Below, piece after piece: positions 1 through 6,696 of a DNA stretch of 17,493 nucleotides; within the stretch, counting starts at the first letter, position 1, and each line of letters begins with the position of its first letter. The DNA lies in contig DDWS01000062.1 in assembly GCA_002347685.1 (NCBI GenBank), positions 1 through 17,493 on the forward strand. The letters run 5' to 3'. The translations under genes were made by a program, and so were the position numbers. A model generated the notes under the pieces. The model saw only the letters and a list, made by a program, of their open reading frames with translations, had not been told where the DNA came from and ran no database searches. Source of the DNA: Syntrophaceae bacterium UBA2280. GTDB taxonomy: Bacteria; Desulfobacterota; Syntrophia; Syntrophales; Smithellaceae.

Positions 1-1
1 G

Positions 2-109
2 AATCCCACGAAGGATCCCACCATCAAGCCCATGCCGACGGGTTCCTATAATGCAGAGTTGATGATCCCCTTAAGTCCGGCCATGAAAGCCAAACTGCAA
101 AGTAAGTGA
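2..109 (+). CDS. C-terminal fragment of an unidentified protein (cut by window edge)
   Basis: The second reading frame is open from the window edge to a TGA at 107-109, giving 35 residues that end in LSPAMKAKLQSK. The other two plus frames hit stops early. The fragment is polar and Pro-rich, with no motif I recognise, so I assign no function. Its stop codon overlaps the Shine-Dalgarno of the next gene (AAGGAG at 109-114), so the two are very probably co-transcribed and translationally coupled. Confidence 0.55.
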   Translation, partial: NPTKDPTIKPMPTGSYNAELMIPLSPAMKAKLQSK

Positions 110-114
110 AGGAG
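109..114 (+). promoter_or_regulatory. Shine-Dalgarno deciding the PSD-like start
   Basis: AAGGAG lies 6 bases before GTG 121 and overlaps the upstream gene's TGA. This favours 121 over the alternative GTG at 106, which would itself overlap that stop. Confidence 0.7.
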
Positions 115-120
115 CCTTTT

Positions 121-1293
121 GTGACTTATCTAAGAAGAATGCTGACGCTGATGGTTCTGTGCCTGCTGATTGCAGTATCATCCGTCGCGGCCAGTGATGT
201 CAGAGAAGCGCCGCCGGTTCAGACGCTCAGGAACTTGTATGAAACGAACCAGGAATTTCGCCTTACCATGGACCGCGCTTTTGCAGCCATCGGGGACAAG
301 GACAATCCCTGGCATCAAAAGAAGTTCGATGATCTGTGCCGGTTTTTTAACGACTGGTATTACCTGCTGCCGGTCAATAACAGCCCGAAATATGATGAAT
401 TCGAATACATTAAAAAATTTGCGTTCTTCTATTACAAAAATGAATTCGCGCAAAGGATCGTCGGCCACGAGCCGGGGCTTGGCTGGACCCGCCAATTCGT
501 TTCAGCCCGCGGAAAATTCATGGACAGCAAAGCGTCAACGGGCAGTATTGCTCAATGGCTGGATGATCCTTCGATCGATATGAGCGAGTACATTGTTCCG
601 CCCGATGGATTTCAGTCCTTCAATGAATTTTTCATCCGAGAGCTAAAGTCGGGCGCTAGAACCATTGCCAGTCCCGGCGATGATTCCGTCATGGTGGCCC
701 CGACCGATTGTGTTTTAAACATGATTGATCCGATTACGGCGGAGGGTAAAATTCCGACCAAATTCAACCAGAAGCTCAATGTGAAGGAACTGCTGGCGGG
801 TTCCGACTACGCGAAGTATTTCGAAAAAGGAACCGCCATCTCCTGCATTCTGCTGCCCGATACCTACCACCACTATCATGCGATTGTCTCGGGGAGGGTG
901 GTGGAATCCCGCGAGGATGTGGCAGGCCGCTATTGGGGCATCGATGATTTCCCCGGATTTCTCAATGACGGCAATATCGGCTACGGCCAGAGCTACAGCG
1001 TCTTTGAACATTTCCGTCGCGGCTATTTTGTCATCGAAACCAACGGGTACGGCTACGTGGCCATGATTCCGGTCGGCCTCGACACGATCGGTTCCGTGGT
1101 CTTTGAAGATAAATGGAAAAAAGTGACCTCCGCAAATCCCGTGCCTGTCTATAAGGGTGAGCGCATCGGACATTTTGCCTACGGCGGCTCGATGGTGATT
1201 ATGCTCATCGAACAGGGCGTCTCTTCCATCACGATTCCCCAGGGCCAGCAGATCGGCGTTTTCAAACAGAAAAAAGCGGCGCTGGTGAAGTGA
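121..1293 (+). CDS. Exported phosphatidylserine-decarboxylase-like pyruvoyl decarboxylase
   Basis: This 390-aa protein belongs to the phosphatidylserine decarboxylase (PSD) family, whose members cleave themselves to make a pyruvoyl cofactor and decarboxylate phosphatidylserine or, in some branches, free amino acids. Visible signatures in order are FNEFFIRELKSGAR (about 167-180), Asp196 in APTDC, His253 in YHHYHAIVSG, and a C-terminal GGS with Ser357 where classical PSDs have LGST. The Asp/His/Ser processing triad is therefore present. The 150 residues before the PSD core resemble the extra N-terminal domain of PsiD-like decarboxylases (inference). Residues 1-25 form a Sec-like signal (YLRR, a hydrophobic run, then SSVAAS), which is odd because bacterial PSD normally works on the cytoplasmic face of the inner membrane. 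I chose GTG at 121 because AAGGAG lies 6 bases upstream; an in-frame GTG at 106 lacks such a site. Substrate unknown. Confidence 0.85.
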   Translation: MTYLRRMLTLMVLCLLIAVSSVAASDVREAPPVQTLRNLYETNQEFRLTMDRAFAAIGDKDNPWHQKKFDDLCRFFNDWYYLLPVNNSPKYDEFEYIKKFAFFYYKNEFAQRIVGHEPGLGWTRQFVSARGKFMDSKASTGSIAQWLDDPSIDMSEYIVPPDGFQSFNEFFIRELKSGARTIASPGDDSVMVAPTDCVLNMIDPITAEGKIPTKFNQKLNVKELLAGSDYAKYFEKGTAISCILLPDTYHHYHAIVSGRVVESREDVAGRYWGIDDFPGFLNDGNIGYGQSYSVFEHFRRGYFVIETNGYGYVAMIPVGLDTIGSVVFEDKWKKVTSANPVPVYKGERIGHFAYGGSMVIMLIEQGVSSITIPQGQQIGVFKQKKAALVK

Positions 1294-1655
1294 TGATGCA
1301 GGAAATGATCATGAACTATCTCCCAAGTTCCTGAGTATTCATAAAGATTAAAGTCATCAAGAATTATTCCCGATAGGTGTTCTAAGATCAGATGTATAAG
1401 GAAAGGTTTCCATGAAAGGATCAGACGTCCAGGATATGAACAAAGGGTGCTTTCTTTATACTATCCGGTCACTTGAAAGGATCGCTGTCCAACTTGCTCC
1501 TGACCTGTGCCAGGCCGGTCGGTCCTTATGAAAGGGTGTCCAGCTCTTCTTGACCATGTCCGGGGATGGGAACAATGGGGCCATCTCATTGAGCAATCAT
1601 ATCTATTATTTCTAAAAAAAACAGTCTCATTACAGGAAAGAAAGGTAATCCCTAA
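1294..1655. other. 362-bp intergenic stretch with degenerate short repeats and a possible small ORF
   Basis: I see no large gene, terminator or convincing promoter here. Three degenerate copies of a TGAAAGG(ATC)...GTCCA pattern begin at 1413, 1474 and 1529, about 55-61 bp apart. The only reading frame with a plausible ribosome site is the 39-codon ORF at 1412-1531, listed separately. Confidence 0.4.
1412..1531 (+). CDS. Possible 39-aa small ORF, unrecognised
   Basis: ATG at 1412 follows AAAGG with 5 bases between, and the frame runs 39 codons to TGA at 1529-1531. The peptide begins MKGSDVQDMNKG and has two Cys, with no signal or membrane segment. Two of the three degenerate repeats of this region fall inside it and the third overlaps its stop. 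The ribosome site is the only positive evidence, and random occurrence is quite possible. Confidence 0.2.
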   Translation: MKGSDVQDMNKGCFLYTIRSLERIAVQLAPDLCQAGRSL

Positions 1656-2228
1656 ATGATTTCCATTGTGAACCTTGGTCGATTCTGTCTTTGCGTAGGC
1701 GTCATTGGATGGTTTTCAATGGCATCGGCTGCAAATCACCCCCCCACACCTTCCCAGATCCTCGCGCAGGCCGGCAGTGCGCCGGCGCCGGTCCAGTCAA
1801 CCACACCCAGTATTGTCACCCAGGCTGCGGTACAAAAAGGGGTGCTCAACTGTGCCGGACGCATCAACCAGGTTGTCAATTTTCTTGGTTTCAACGCGAA
1901 GGCGGGAGCTGTGCTGATGATTCCGCCGGCTCAGCCCGACTCGCGGCTGATTCCGGTGGCCATGGAAATACCCTTCGAGGGCGGGGTTGCCTATGTCTCG
2001 GCCAGCTTCGCTCCCAACCAGGCCAATGGATGCGGCGCTACCTACGATTCTATCCTGTACTGGCCGCTATCGTGCGATAAAGTTCAAGTACAGCAGTTCA
2101 AAGCCCTGAAAGAGACAGGAAAGATGAGCAAGGAGATCACCATACTGGATGGCGGATCCGATCTGAAAGTGTTTCTCATGCCGGCCGGCAGCGGCTGCAT
2201 ATCCATAAAGAAGGAGGTGGTGCAGTAA
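1656..2228 (+). CDS. Small exported protein with four cysteines, unknown function
   Basis: This 190-aa protein has a Sec signal peptide (hydrophobic core about residues 9-20, likely cleavage after MASA near residue 25). A Pro/Ala/Thr-rich linker follows (about 28-60), then a compact domain with Cys66, Cys126, Cys140 and Cys181. An even number of exported cysteines suggests one or two disulfides (inference). I do not recognise the family. AAAGG lies about 11 bases before ATG 1656. It sits 126 bp upstream of the trimeric autotransporter on the same strand, so an accessory role in adhesin export or folding, as for the unrelated helpers SadB and TpgA, is possible. That rests only on position, and it lacks their lipobox or OmpA-like features. 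Confidence 0.75.
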   Translation: MISIVNLGRFCLCVGVIGWFSMASAANHPPTPSQILAQAGSAPAPVQSTTPSIVTQAAVQKGVLNCAGRINQVVNFLGFNAKAGAVLMIPPAQPDSRLIPVAMEIPFEGGVAYVSASFAPNQANGCGATYDSILYWPLSCDKVQVQQFKALKETGKMSKEITILDGGSDLKVFLMPAGSGCISIKKEVVQ

Positions 2229-2249
2229 GATGCATATTCATAAAGAAGG
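2196..2249 (+). repeat. Short direct repeat spanning a stop codon
   Basis: TGCATATCCATAAAGAAGG (2196-2214) recurs as TGCATATTCATAAAGAAGG (2231-2249) with one mismatch and a 35-bp offset. The first copy encodes the last residues of the small exported protein and the second lies after its stop. This looks like a partial tandem duplication that is now decaying. Confidence 0.6.
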
Positions 2250-2354
2250 GTAGGGCCGTGCAAAAAATAAAAGTTACGCAATGCGCCGGGAAGAACTTTT
2301 ACACTTAAATCATTTGAGATGAATGAGACAGAAAAAAGAAAAGGATTAAAATAA

Positions 2355-3767
2355 ATGAATAAAAATATAATACTGCCTATGGCAGTGACCGTGATGATGT
2401 TTATGCTGATTTGCGCACCTCGGGTGGCAATGGCAGCGGATGCGCAAACGGCAGTAATCGGGTCAGCCGGAGCGTTGGTTTACAATACAGATGGTGTTCC
2501 TACGGCGGTACTCACGGGTGTTTCGGCCACAACGGCCGATAGCCTGAACACCGGCACCTCGACTGCAACCGCCGTTGGCAATCTAAGCGGCGCGACCAGC
2601 ATTAACGGTTTCGGCAACACCGTTACGGCAACAACCGGCAACACCCTAACGGCAACGGCCGGCAGCAATACGTTCTCTGCCAATGCATCCGGCCAGTCCA
2701 ATACCATCTCTGCAACAGGGGCGGGTGGCGTAAACACCATCACGGCGCCCACCAACAACATCGGCACCACCGCAGCCTTTGCCACGGCCAACAACATCGG
2801 CACCGGCGCCGGTATCAGCACCAACGCGGTTGGTAACGCGAACGCCGGTACGACCGTCGTAGCGACAGGCGGCAACGGTGTCCTGTCCATTGCCAATACC
2901 CAATCCAGCCTGACCGCCGGCTCGACACTGGCCACCAACGGCACCGCCGGCACGACATCGGGTGCCAACTCCGGCGGACTGACGGTTTACAACACCGCGC
3001 AAACCATCGGTCCCAACACCACCATTCAGACAGATTTGTCGCCGACGGGCATTCTGGACGGGAAAACCTTCCAGAACAAAGTGAACGGCAATCTGCTCGT
3101 AGACGGAAATGTTTACATCAACGGCACGTTGGACTATGTCTCCAGCAACTCGGCCAACACCACCGTGGTCGGAACCGCGGGCACCAGCAACCTGAGCAGC
3201 ACGCATGGGACTACTGCCGGCACCGCCATTGTGATGAAGGGTTCTGCCGGAACTCAAACAGTTGTTGATTCCTATGGCAGGATAACCAACATCGTGACCG
3301 ACAGCGCCGCCGAGTCCACTGCGGCACTGACCCTCACCAACGGCTATGGCAACACCCACGGTATCGTGGTGACGGAAAGCCAGACGACCATGTCCGGCGG
3401 GCGGAACTCAACGTCATTGACCTTGCATGACGATGGCGCCACCTTTGCGAACGCGCGCAACGGCGAACCAGTGCGGGTGCACGGAATCGACGACGGCACG
3501 GCGCCGCATGACGCCGTCAACGTGCGTCAACTGGGGTCCGGTCTGGCCATGGTCGCCGGTCTGGCCGCACTGCCCCAGGTGGATCCGGGCAAAAAATTTG
3601 CTATCGGCGTGGGTACCGGTGTCTATATGTCACATGCTTCTCTGGCTGCCGGTGTGAGCGCCCGCATCCGGGATAGAATACTGTTCAAAGCGGGAGGGGC
3701 CTTTGTCCCCGGCTACAATGGCAATTCACATACCGTGTGGAACGCCGGTGTCCAATATTCCTTCTAA
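2355..3767 (+). CDS. Trimeric autotransporter adhesin (YadA-like)
   Basis: This 470-aa protein is a type Vc autotransporter: three chains form one outer-membrane barrel and display a joint passenger for adhesion. A signal peptide spans about 1-27 (ending VAMA). The passenger (28-385) is extremely rich in Thr, Ala, Asn, Gly and Ser. It contains five NTx[ST]A units at residues 88, 96, 105, 116 and 127, then two NNIGT units. The neck motif DAVNVRQL lies at 386-393 and the YadA anchor at 394-470, including LAALPQVDPGKKFAIGVG and a terminal Phe as in outer-membrane beta strands. AAAGGA precedes ATG 2355 by about 10 bases. At 470 aa it is short for the family, and no heptad coiled-coil stalk is obvious, so the passenger may be nearly all beta-roll. 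The ligand is unknown. Confidence 0.9.
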   Translation: MNKNIILPMAVTVMMFMLICAPRVAMAADAQTAVIGSAGALVYNTDGVPTAVLTGVSATTADSLNTGTSTATAVGNLSGATSINGFGNTVTATTGNTLTATAGSNTFSANASGQSNTISATGAGGVNTITAPTNNIGTTAAFATANNIGTGAGISTNAVGNANAGTTVVATGGNGVLSIANTQSSLTAGSTLATNGTAGTTSGANSGGLTVYNTAQTIGPNTTIQTDLSPTGILDGKTFQNKVNGNLLVDGNVYINGTLDYVSSNSANTTVVGTAGTSNLSSTHGTTAGTAIVMKGSAGTQTVVDSYGRITNIVTDSAAESTAALTLTNGYGNTHGIVVTESQTTMSGGRNSTSLTLHDDGATFANARNGEPVRVHGIDDGTAPHDAVNVRQLGSGLAMVAGLAALPQVDPGKKFAIGVGTGVYMSHASLAAGVSARIRDRILFKAGGAFVPGYNGNSHTVWNAGVQYSF

Positions 3768-3795
3768 TCTCTGAAATTCAAGTATGCACGAGCAA

Positions 3796-3829
3796 GGCCG
3801 CTCTCTCACGATAGGGAGCGGCCTTTTTT
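3796..3829 (+). terminator. Rho-independent terminator of the adhesin gene
   Basis: GGCCGCTCTC (3796-3805) pairs with GGGAGCGGCC (3814-3823) as a 10-bp stem with one G-U pair. The loop is 8 bases and six T follow at 3824-3829. It begins 28 bp after the adhesin stop. Confidence 0.92.
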
Positions 3830-3972
3830 ACTGAATGGATAAGTTGGTGGTCATGCAATAAATCCCTGTGCGAATCGATAAACGCCTCTCCTTCCAAAAA
3901 AATCTGGTTCTGAATCTCTTCACATGGGGATTTTAATCCGATTCCCGCCCTGACATATTTCCAACCGAAAGA

Positions 3973-4023
3973 AATCTCCGTGTCCGGGCATACCCTTACT
4001 ATGCCGGCCTGGACACGGAGATT
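3973..4023 (-). terminator. Long hairpin, candidate terminator for the minus-strand operon
   Basis: AATCTCCGTGTCC (3973-3985) and GGACACGGAGATT (4011-4023) are perfect 13-bp inverted repeats. The 25-base loop holds an inner GGCAT/ATGCC pairing. Read on the minus strand the stem is followed by a T-rich tail (TTTCTTT), so it could end the glycosyltransferase transcript. The plus-strand tail is less T-rich. Confidence 0.4.
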
Positions 4024-4030
4024 GTCGTTT

Positions 4031-4123
4031 AATTGCTGAAATAATTCAAAGTGACACCCACGGTTGCTTCTTCATTTGCGACCGCCCGGCGGTCGCGTTC
4101 AAGAAGAAGCTGGGCGCAAAAGC
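4031..4123 (-). pseudogene. Possible C-terminal remnant of an outer-membrane beta-barrel protein
   Basis: A minus-strand frame ends with NEEATVGVTLNYFSN then TAA at 4033-4031. It is preceded by LLLERDRRAVA and interrupted upstream by an in-frame TGA and then a TAA. The end has the alternating hydrophobic pattern and aromatic residue of an outer-membrane barrel strand. There is no start codon or ribosome site. This is a weak call on pattern alone, and the stretch is also a hairpin (4066-4110). Confidence 0.2.
4066..4110. repeat. Compound hairpin
   Basis: The inner arms GCGACCGCC (4078-4086) and GGCGGTCGC (4088-4096) form a near-perfect palindrome. The outer arms GCTTCTTC (4066-4073) and GAAGAAGC (4103-4110) extend it after an asymmetric bulge. 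No T-run follows on either strand, so it is not a standard terminator. Confidence 0.55.
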
Positions 4124-4223
4124 GTCAGGCTTTTATCTGCATGTCCTTCTTTTGAAGAAGCTGGAATTTACCATCCGGTTAAAAAAAATACTGACACAGG
4201 TCAACAACGTGCCGCACGGTGCA

Positions 4224-4467
4224 GTTCCGGGGACATATTACTTAATGATAAGCCCATATCTCCACGCCATGGAAACGACAGGATGCAGACAGGAGTGAAA
4301 TATATTCTCGATAGTCATCATCTTTAAAAAAGATTCCTGACGTCTATTTCCTCTTTGCGGAATGTGATGCGGTAATCCCGGAACAACTATTCTTACTATT
4401 CCGTCCATGGGAAGCGCTACAAAATGCATTTTCACATACCAATCATTAAGTATACTGTCCCCGGAAC
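4224..4467 (-). mobile_element. Internally deleted RAYT (Y1 transposase) element with inverted ends
   Basis: The 26-bp ends at 4224-4249 and 4442-4467 are inverted repeats with three mismatches. They share GTTCCGGGGACA at the outer side and TACTTAATGAT at the inner side. Between them, on the minus strand, lies only the 5' part of a REP-associated tyrosine transposase gene. The coding part runs straight into the left end, with the remainder of the gene, including the HUH catalytic motif, missing. The element is about 244 bp and would need a transposase supplied from elsewhere to move. Confidence 0.75.
4242..4408 (-). pseudogene. Truncated, frameshifted RAYT transposase (Y1_Tnp family)
   Basis: Reading from ATG at 4408, the peptide starts with VVPGLPHHIPQRGNRR, the standard N-terminal signature of IS200-like REP-associated tyrosine transposases. 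After QESF the frame breaks at the 6-base T run (minus strand; A run 4326-4331 on plus). Restoring one T continues the family pattern as FFKDDDYREYISLL and then HGVEIWAYH, stopping at TAA 4244-4242 inside the terminal repeat. Intact members continue with a LMPNHVH-type segment carrying the catalytic HUH and then about 100 further residues, all absent here. It is non-functional. Confidence 0.8.
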
Positions 4468-4521
4468 AGTCCGACTTGCGATGCGGGCGCAACTGGTTTT
4501 CCAGTATTTGTGCTCTAAATA

Positions 4522-5457
4522 CTATGATGTGCTTTCCATTATCTTTCTGCACAAAGAGGTAAAGGGATGTACATTTTGCTGTTTGAGTAATCTTTCAAAT
4601 GCGGGACGAAAAGGCTCCGACCGCCACAGGAAATAGCTCTGGTAGAGCTTTTCATCCTGCAATACGGCCATCATATATCGCGCCAGCGATTCAGGGCTGT
4701 CCCAATCAACAACATTGATGTAGCATTGGTCTCCCGGCGCAAAATCTTCGATATTCGGGGCACCCAGATAGATAGGAACGGAACCGGCAATCAATGGATC
4801 ATAAAATTTTTCTGTGACATAATCTTTTGCAACGGCGTTTTCAAAGGCGATGGTGAACTTATACCTGGGAATGGTATCCATTTTGGATGACCGACCTGTA
4901 TCATTTTCCAGTTTTTTATTGTGCAATACTTTCCCGTAGGAGTGCACCGTCAAATGCTTCATCAATGCCGCCAAATATTCCAGCCGGCCGCTTTCATGAA
5001 AAGGACTGGAGATAAACGCACAGACATCTTTCTTATCAGTCTTGTCCCGAACCGGCCCTCTCAGCAACTTGCTTAATCCGTGATGAAAGTATGTCGTCAC
5101 AATATCTGAATCCATGCGGTAACTCATAATCAAATCAAAAACTTTCATAAAAGACGGATCTTTGAAATGAGGATAGTTGACCTCACATTCCATAAACCAT
5201 GCAACCCACAACTGCCCTTTCTTCTTCACCAGACGTCTACAATCGAAAATAAGATTATGAATATAGGGAATGCGCCGAAACAGAACGCTCGCAAACGGAG
5301 GATAAAGAGACGGAAGATGAAAGACGACGGCTGCGGCATCCCGCATGAACTTCCTGTCCGTTGTGATGATGAAATTATCGGGAATATCCGCAGTGTTGAA
5401 GGAAAGCGGCATATCAAACATCGTATTATAAAAAAGAATAATGTTCGTTTTCTTCAT
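4522..5457 (-). CDS. GT10 family alpha-1,3/1,4-fucosyltransferase-like glycosyltransferase
   Basis: This 311-aa protein matches GT10 (fucosyltransferase C-terminal domain), which transfers L-fucose from GDP-fucose to GlcNAc or related residues. Signatures are MSYRMDSDIV (111-120) and the conserved donor-binding block at 199-234, with FENAVAKDYVTEKFYDPL and GSVPIYLGAP. The length suits bacterial GT10 enzymes. It has no membrane segment and would act at the cytoplasmic face. It is the last gene of the minus-strand glycosyltransferase operon. Its ATG follows the upstream gene's TAA by one base and has no clear Shine-Dalgarno, so translation is probably coupled. No GDP-fucose synthesis genes (gmd, fcl) are visible in the window. 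The donor sugar is inferred from family. Confidence 0.85.
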   Translation of the reverse strand: MKKTNIILFYNTMFDMPLSFNTADIPDNFIITTDRKFMRDAAAVVFHLPSLYPPFASVLFRRIPYIHNLIFDCRRLVKKKGQLWVAWFMECEVNYPHFKDPSFMKVFDLIMSYRMDSDIVTTYFHHGLSKLLRGPVRDKTDKKDVCAFISSPFHESGRLEYLAALMKHLTVHSYGKVLHNKKLENDTGRSSKMDTIPRYKFTIAFENAVAKDYVTEKFYDPLIAGSVPIYLGAPNIEDFAPGDQCYINVVDWDSPESLARYMMAVLQDEKLYQSYFLWRSEPFRPAFERLLKQQNVHPFTSLCRKIMESTS

Positions 5458-5458
5458 T

Positions 5459-6625
5459 TTAATAATTTAGAAGCTTTGCTTTCGTCACCGGCAAATAATC
5501 CAGACATTGTCTGGCAATGCGAACCGGGTCAAAATACTGATGAACATACTCGCGCAGTTGAACCCCTTTCTGCGCGGCCTTATCGGGCTCCTCATACACG
5601 TGGCGCAGGCACTGCCGGGCCTGAGAAAGATCAGGCTCTGCCCATTTCTGATCGGGCGTGTAGGATCTCCAATGCTTATTGCAGCGTACCGGGATCAGAT
5701 GATACTTCACGTGATATGACAAATGTCCCGGCAGATAATCAAGCACACCTCCGATAGCCGTTGTGATGACCGGTTTGCCCCACCAGGCCGCTTCAAATGA
5801 TCCCATCCCCCAGCCTTCACCCCGGCTAAGCGCAACAAAGCAGTCTCCCCTTTGATGGAGCCTCGCAATATCATCATCCATCAGTTCTTCGTCCAGATGG
5901 ATGATTTCGGGGCCGGGTGATGCGGATTTCAGGATGGCTCTGACAGCGTCTGCCGAACGCGACGATTCCATTTGCCAGGGTTTATGCCACTTTCGTCTGT
6001 ACCGTGTAAAATCCTGCCTGCCCGTTTTCAAGACCAACACAACCAGTTCGTCCTGGCGAAACTCCGACAAAAAGGCTTCCATCAATAGCCATGGCGCTTT
6101 CCGGTCCATCCAGACGCCGATGTTGTAAAAAACAAAGCGCTCGCCTATACGATCGAAAACTTTTTTTACTGCCGGTGACGGGGTCCGTTCCGGAGCCTGT
6201 CCGTGAAACTGGGAAATATGCGGCAACACCTCGATTCTGGTTTGAACACCACAGGCGCGAAAAACGTCACGGTTCCATGTGCACGGCACGAAGATGCCGT
6301 CCATGGCGTTTAATAATTTTGTCCAGTGTCCCGGGATTTTATCCGTTTCCCAGGTTACATATCCCCATAACCTGGCGGGATTTGCGCTGAGGCTTCGCTC
6401 GAAGCTGAGCCATGCCGGATAATACTCCGGCACCATATGCAGAATGACGTTTTTATAGCCTTCCCGAACCTGCAGGAGGGAATTCGGATCATAGGCGGAC
6501 GCGCCGGCAACGACTGGCGTCCAGTGCACGACGGCACCCGCCTGTCTTAAGGCACAAACAAGATTCTTCGCAGCAACAGCGTATCCGGTTGAATCATCGA
6601 ATCCCACGTATTTGATGGATTCCAA
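5459..6625 (-). CDS. GT4-type (GT-B fold) glycosyltransferase
   Basis: This 388-aa retaining glycosyltransferase of GT4 type has an N-terminal Gly-rich entry (YVGFDDSTGYAVAAKN). Its C-terminal donor-binding EX7E motif is SRGEGWGMGSFEAAWWGKP, with Glu270 and Glu278. Donor and acceptor cannot be read from sequence. The start is TTG at 6625, supported by AAGGGG at 6639-6634 with an 8-base spacer and by a family-like N-terminus; the nearest upstream ATG frame closes after five codons. It is fourth in the operon, 71 bp after the GT32 gene and one base before the GT10 gene. Confidence 0.85.
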   Translation of the reverse strand: MESIKYVGFDDSTGYAVAAKNLVCALRQAGAVVHWTPVVAGASAYDPNSLLQVREGYKNVILHMVPEYYPAWLSFERSLSANPARLWGYVTWETDKIPGHWTKLLNAMDGIFVPCTWNRDVFRACGVQTRIEVLPHISQFHGQAPERTPSPAVKKVFDRIGERFVFYNIGVWMDRKAPWLLMEAFLSEFRQDELVVLVLKTGRQDFTRYRRKWHKPWQMESSRSADAVRAILKSASPGPEIIHLDEELMDDDIARLHQRGDCFVALSRGEGWGMGSFEAAWWGKPVITTAIGGVLDYLPGHLSYHVKYHLIPVRCNKHWRSYTPDQKWAEPDLSQARQCLRHVYEEPDKAAQKGVQLREYVHQYFDPVRIARQCLDYLPVTKAKLLNY

Positions 6626-6633
6626 GATATTAA

Positions 6634-6639
6634 CCCCTT
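6634..6639 (-). promoter_or_regulatory. Shine-Dalgarno supporting a TTG start
   Basis: On the minus strand AAGGGG lies 8 bases before TTG at 6625. There is no in-frame ATG close by that would keep the family N-terminus. Confidence 0.6.
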
Positions 6640-6696
6640 CGTTTCATGACTTGAGCAACAACAGATTATTGCATGTTTCCGGCAGCAAGCGCAGCG

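Larger units (their letters stand above)
3768..4521. other. 754-bp intergenic zone of hairpins and mobile-element debris
   Basis: Between the adhesin and the 3' end of the glycosyltransferase operon lie the adhesin terminator, a long hairpin (3973-4023), a second hairpin (4066-4110) overlapping a possible outer-membrane-protein fragment, and a deleted RAYT element (4224-4467). No intact gene is present. The small open frames here do not resemble proteins, apart from the transposase remnant. Confidence 0.6.

Noticed and set aside
715..1173. 152-codon minus-strand open frame under the PSD-like gene
   Set aside because: Antisense shadow of a gene with complete family motifs; no ribosome site.
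2480..3359. Long minus-strand open frames opposite the adhesin
   Set aside because: They arise from the repetitive Ala/Thr/Gly codons of the adhesin; low-complexity translations with no start context.
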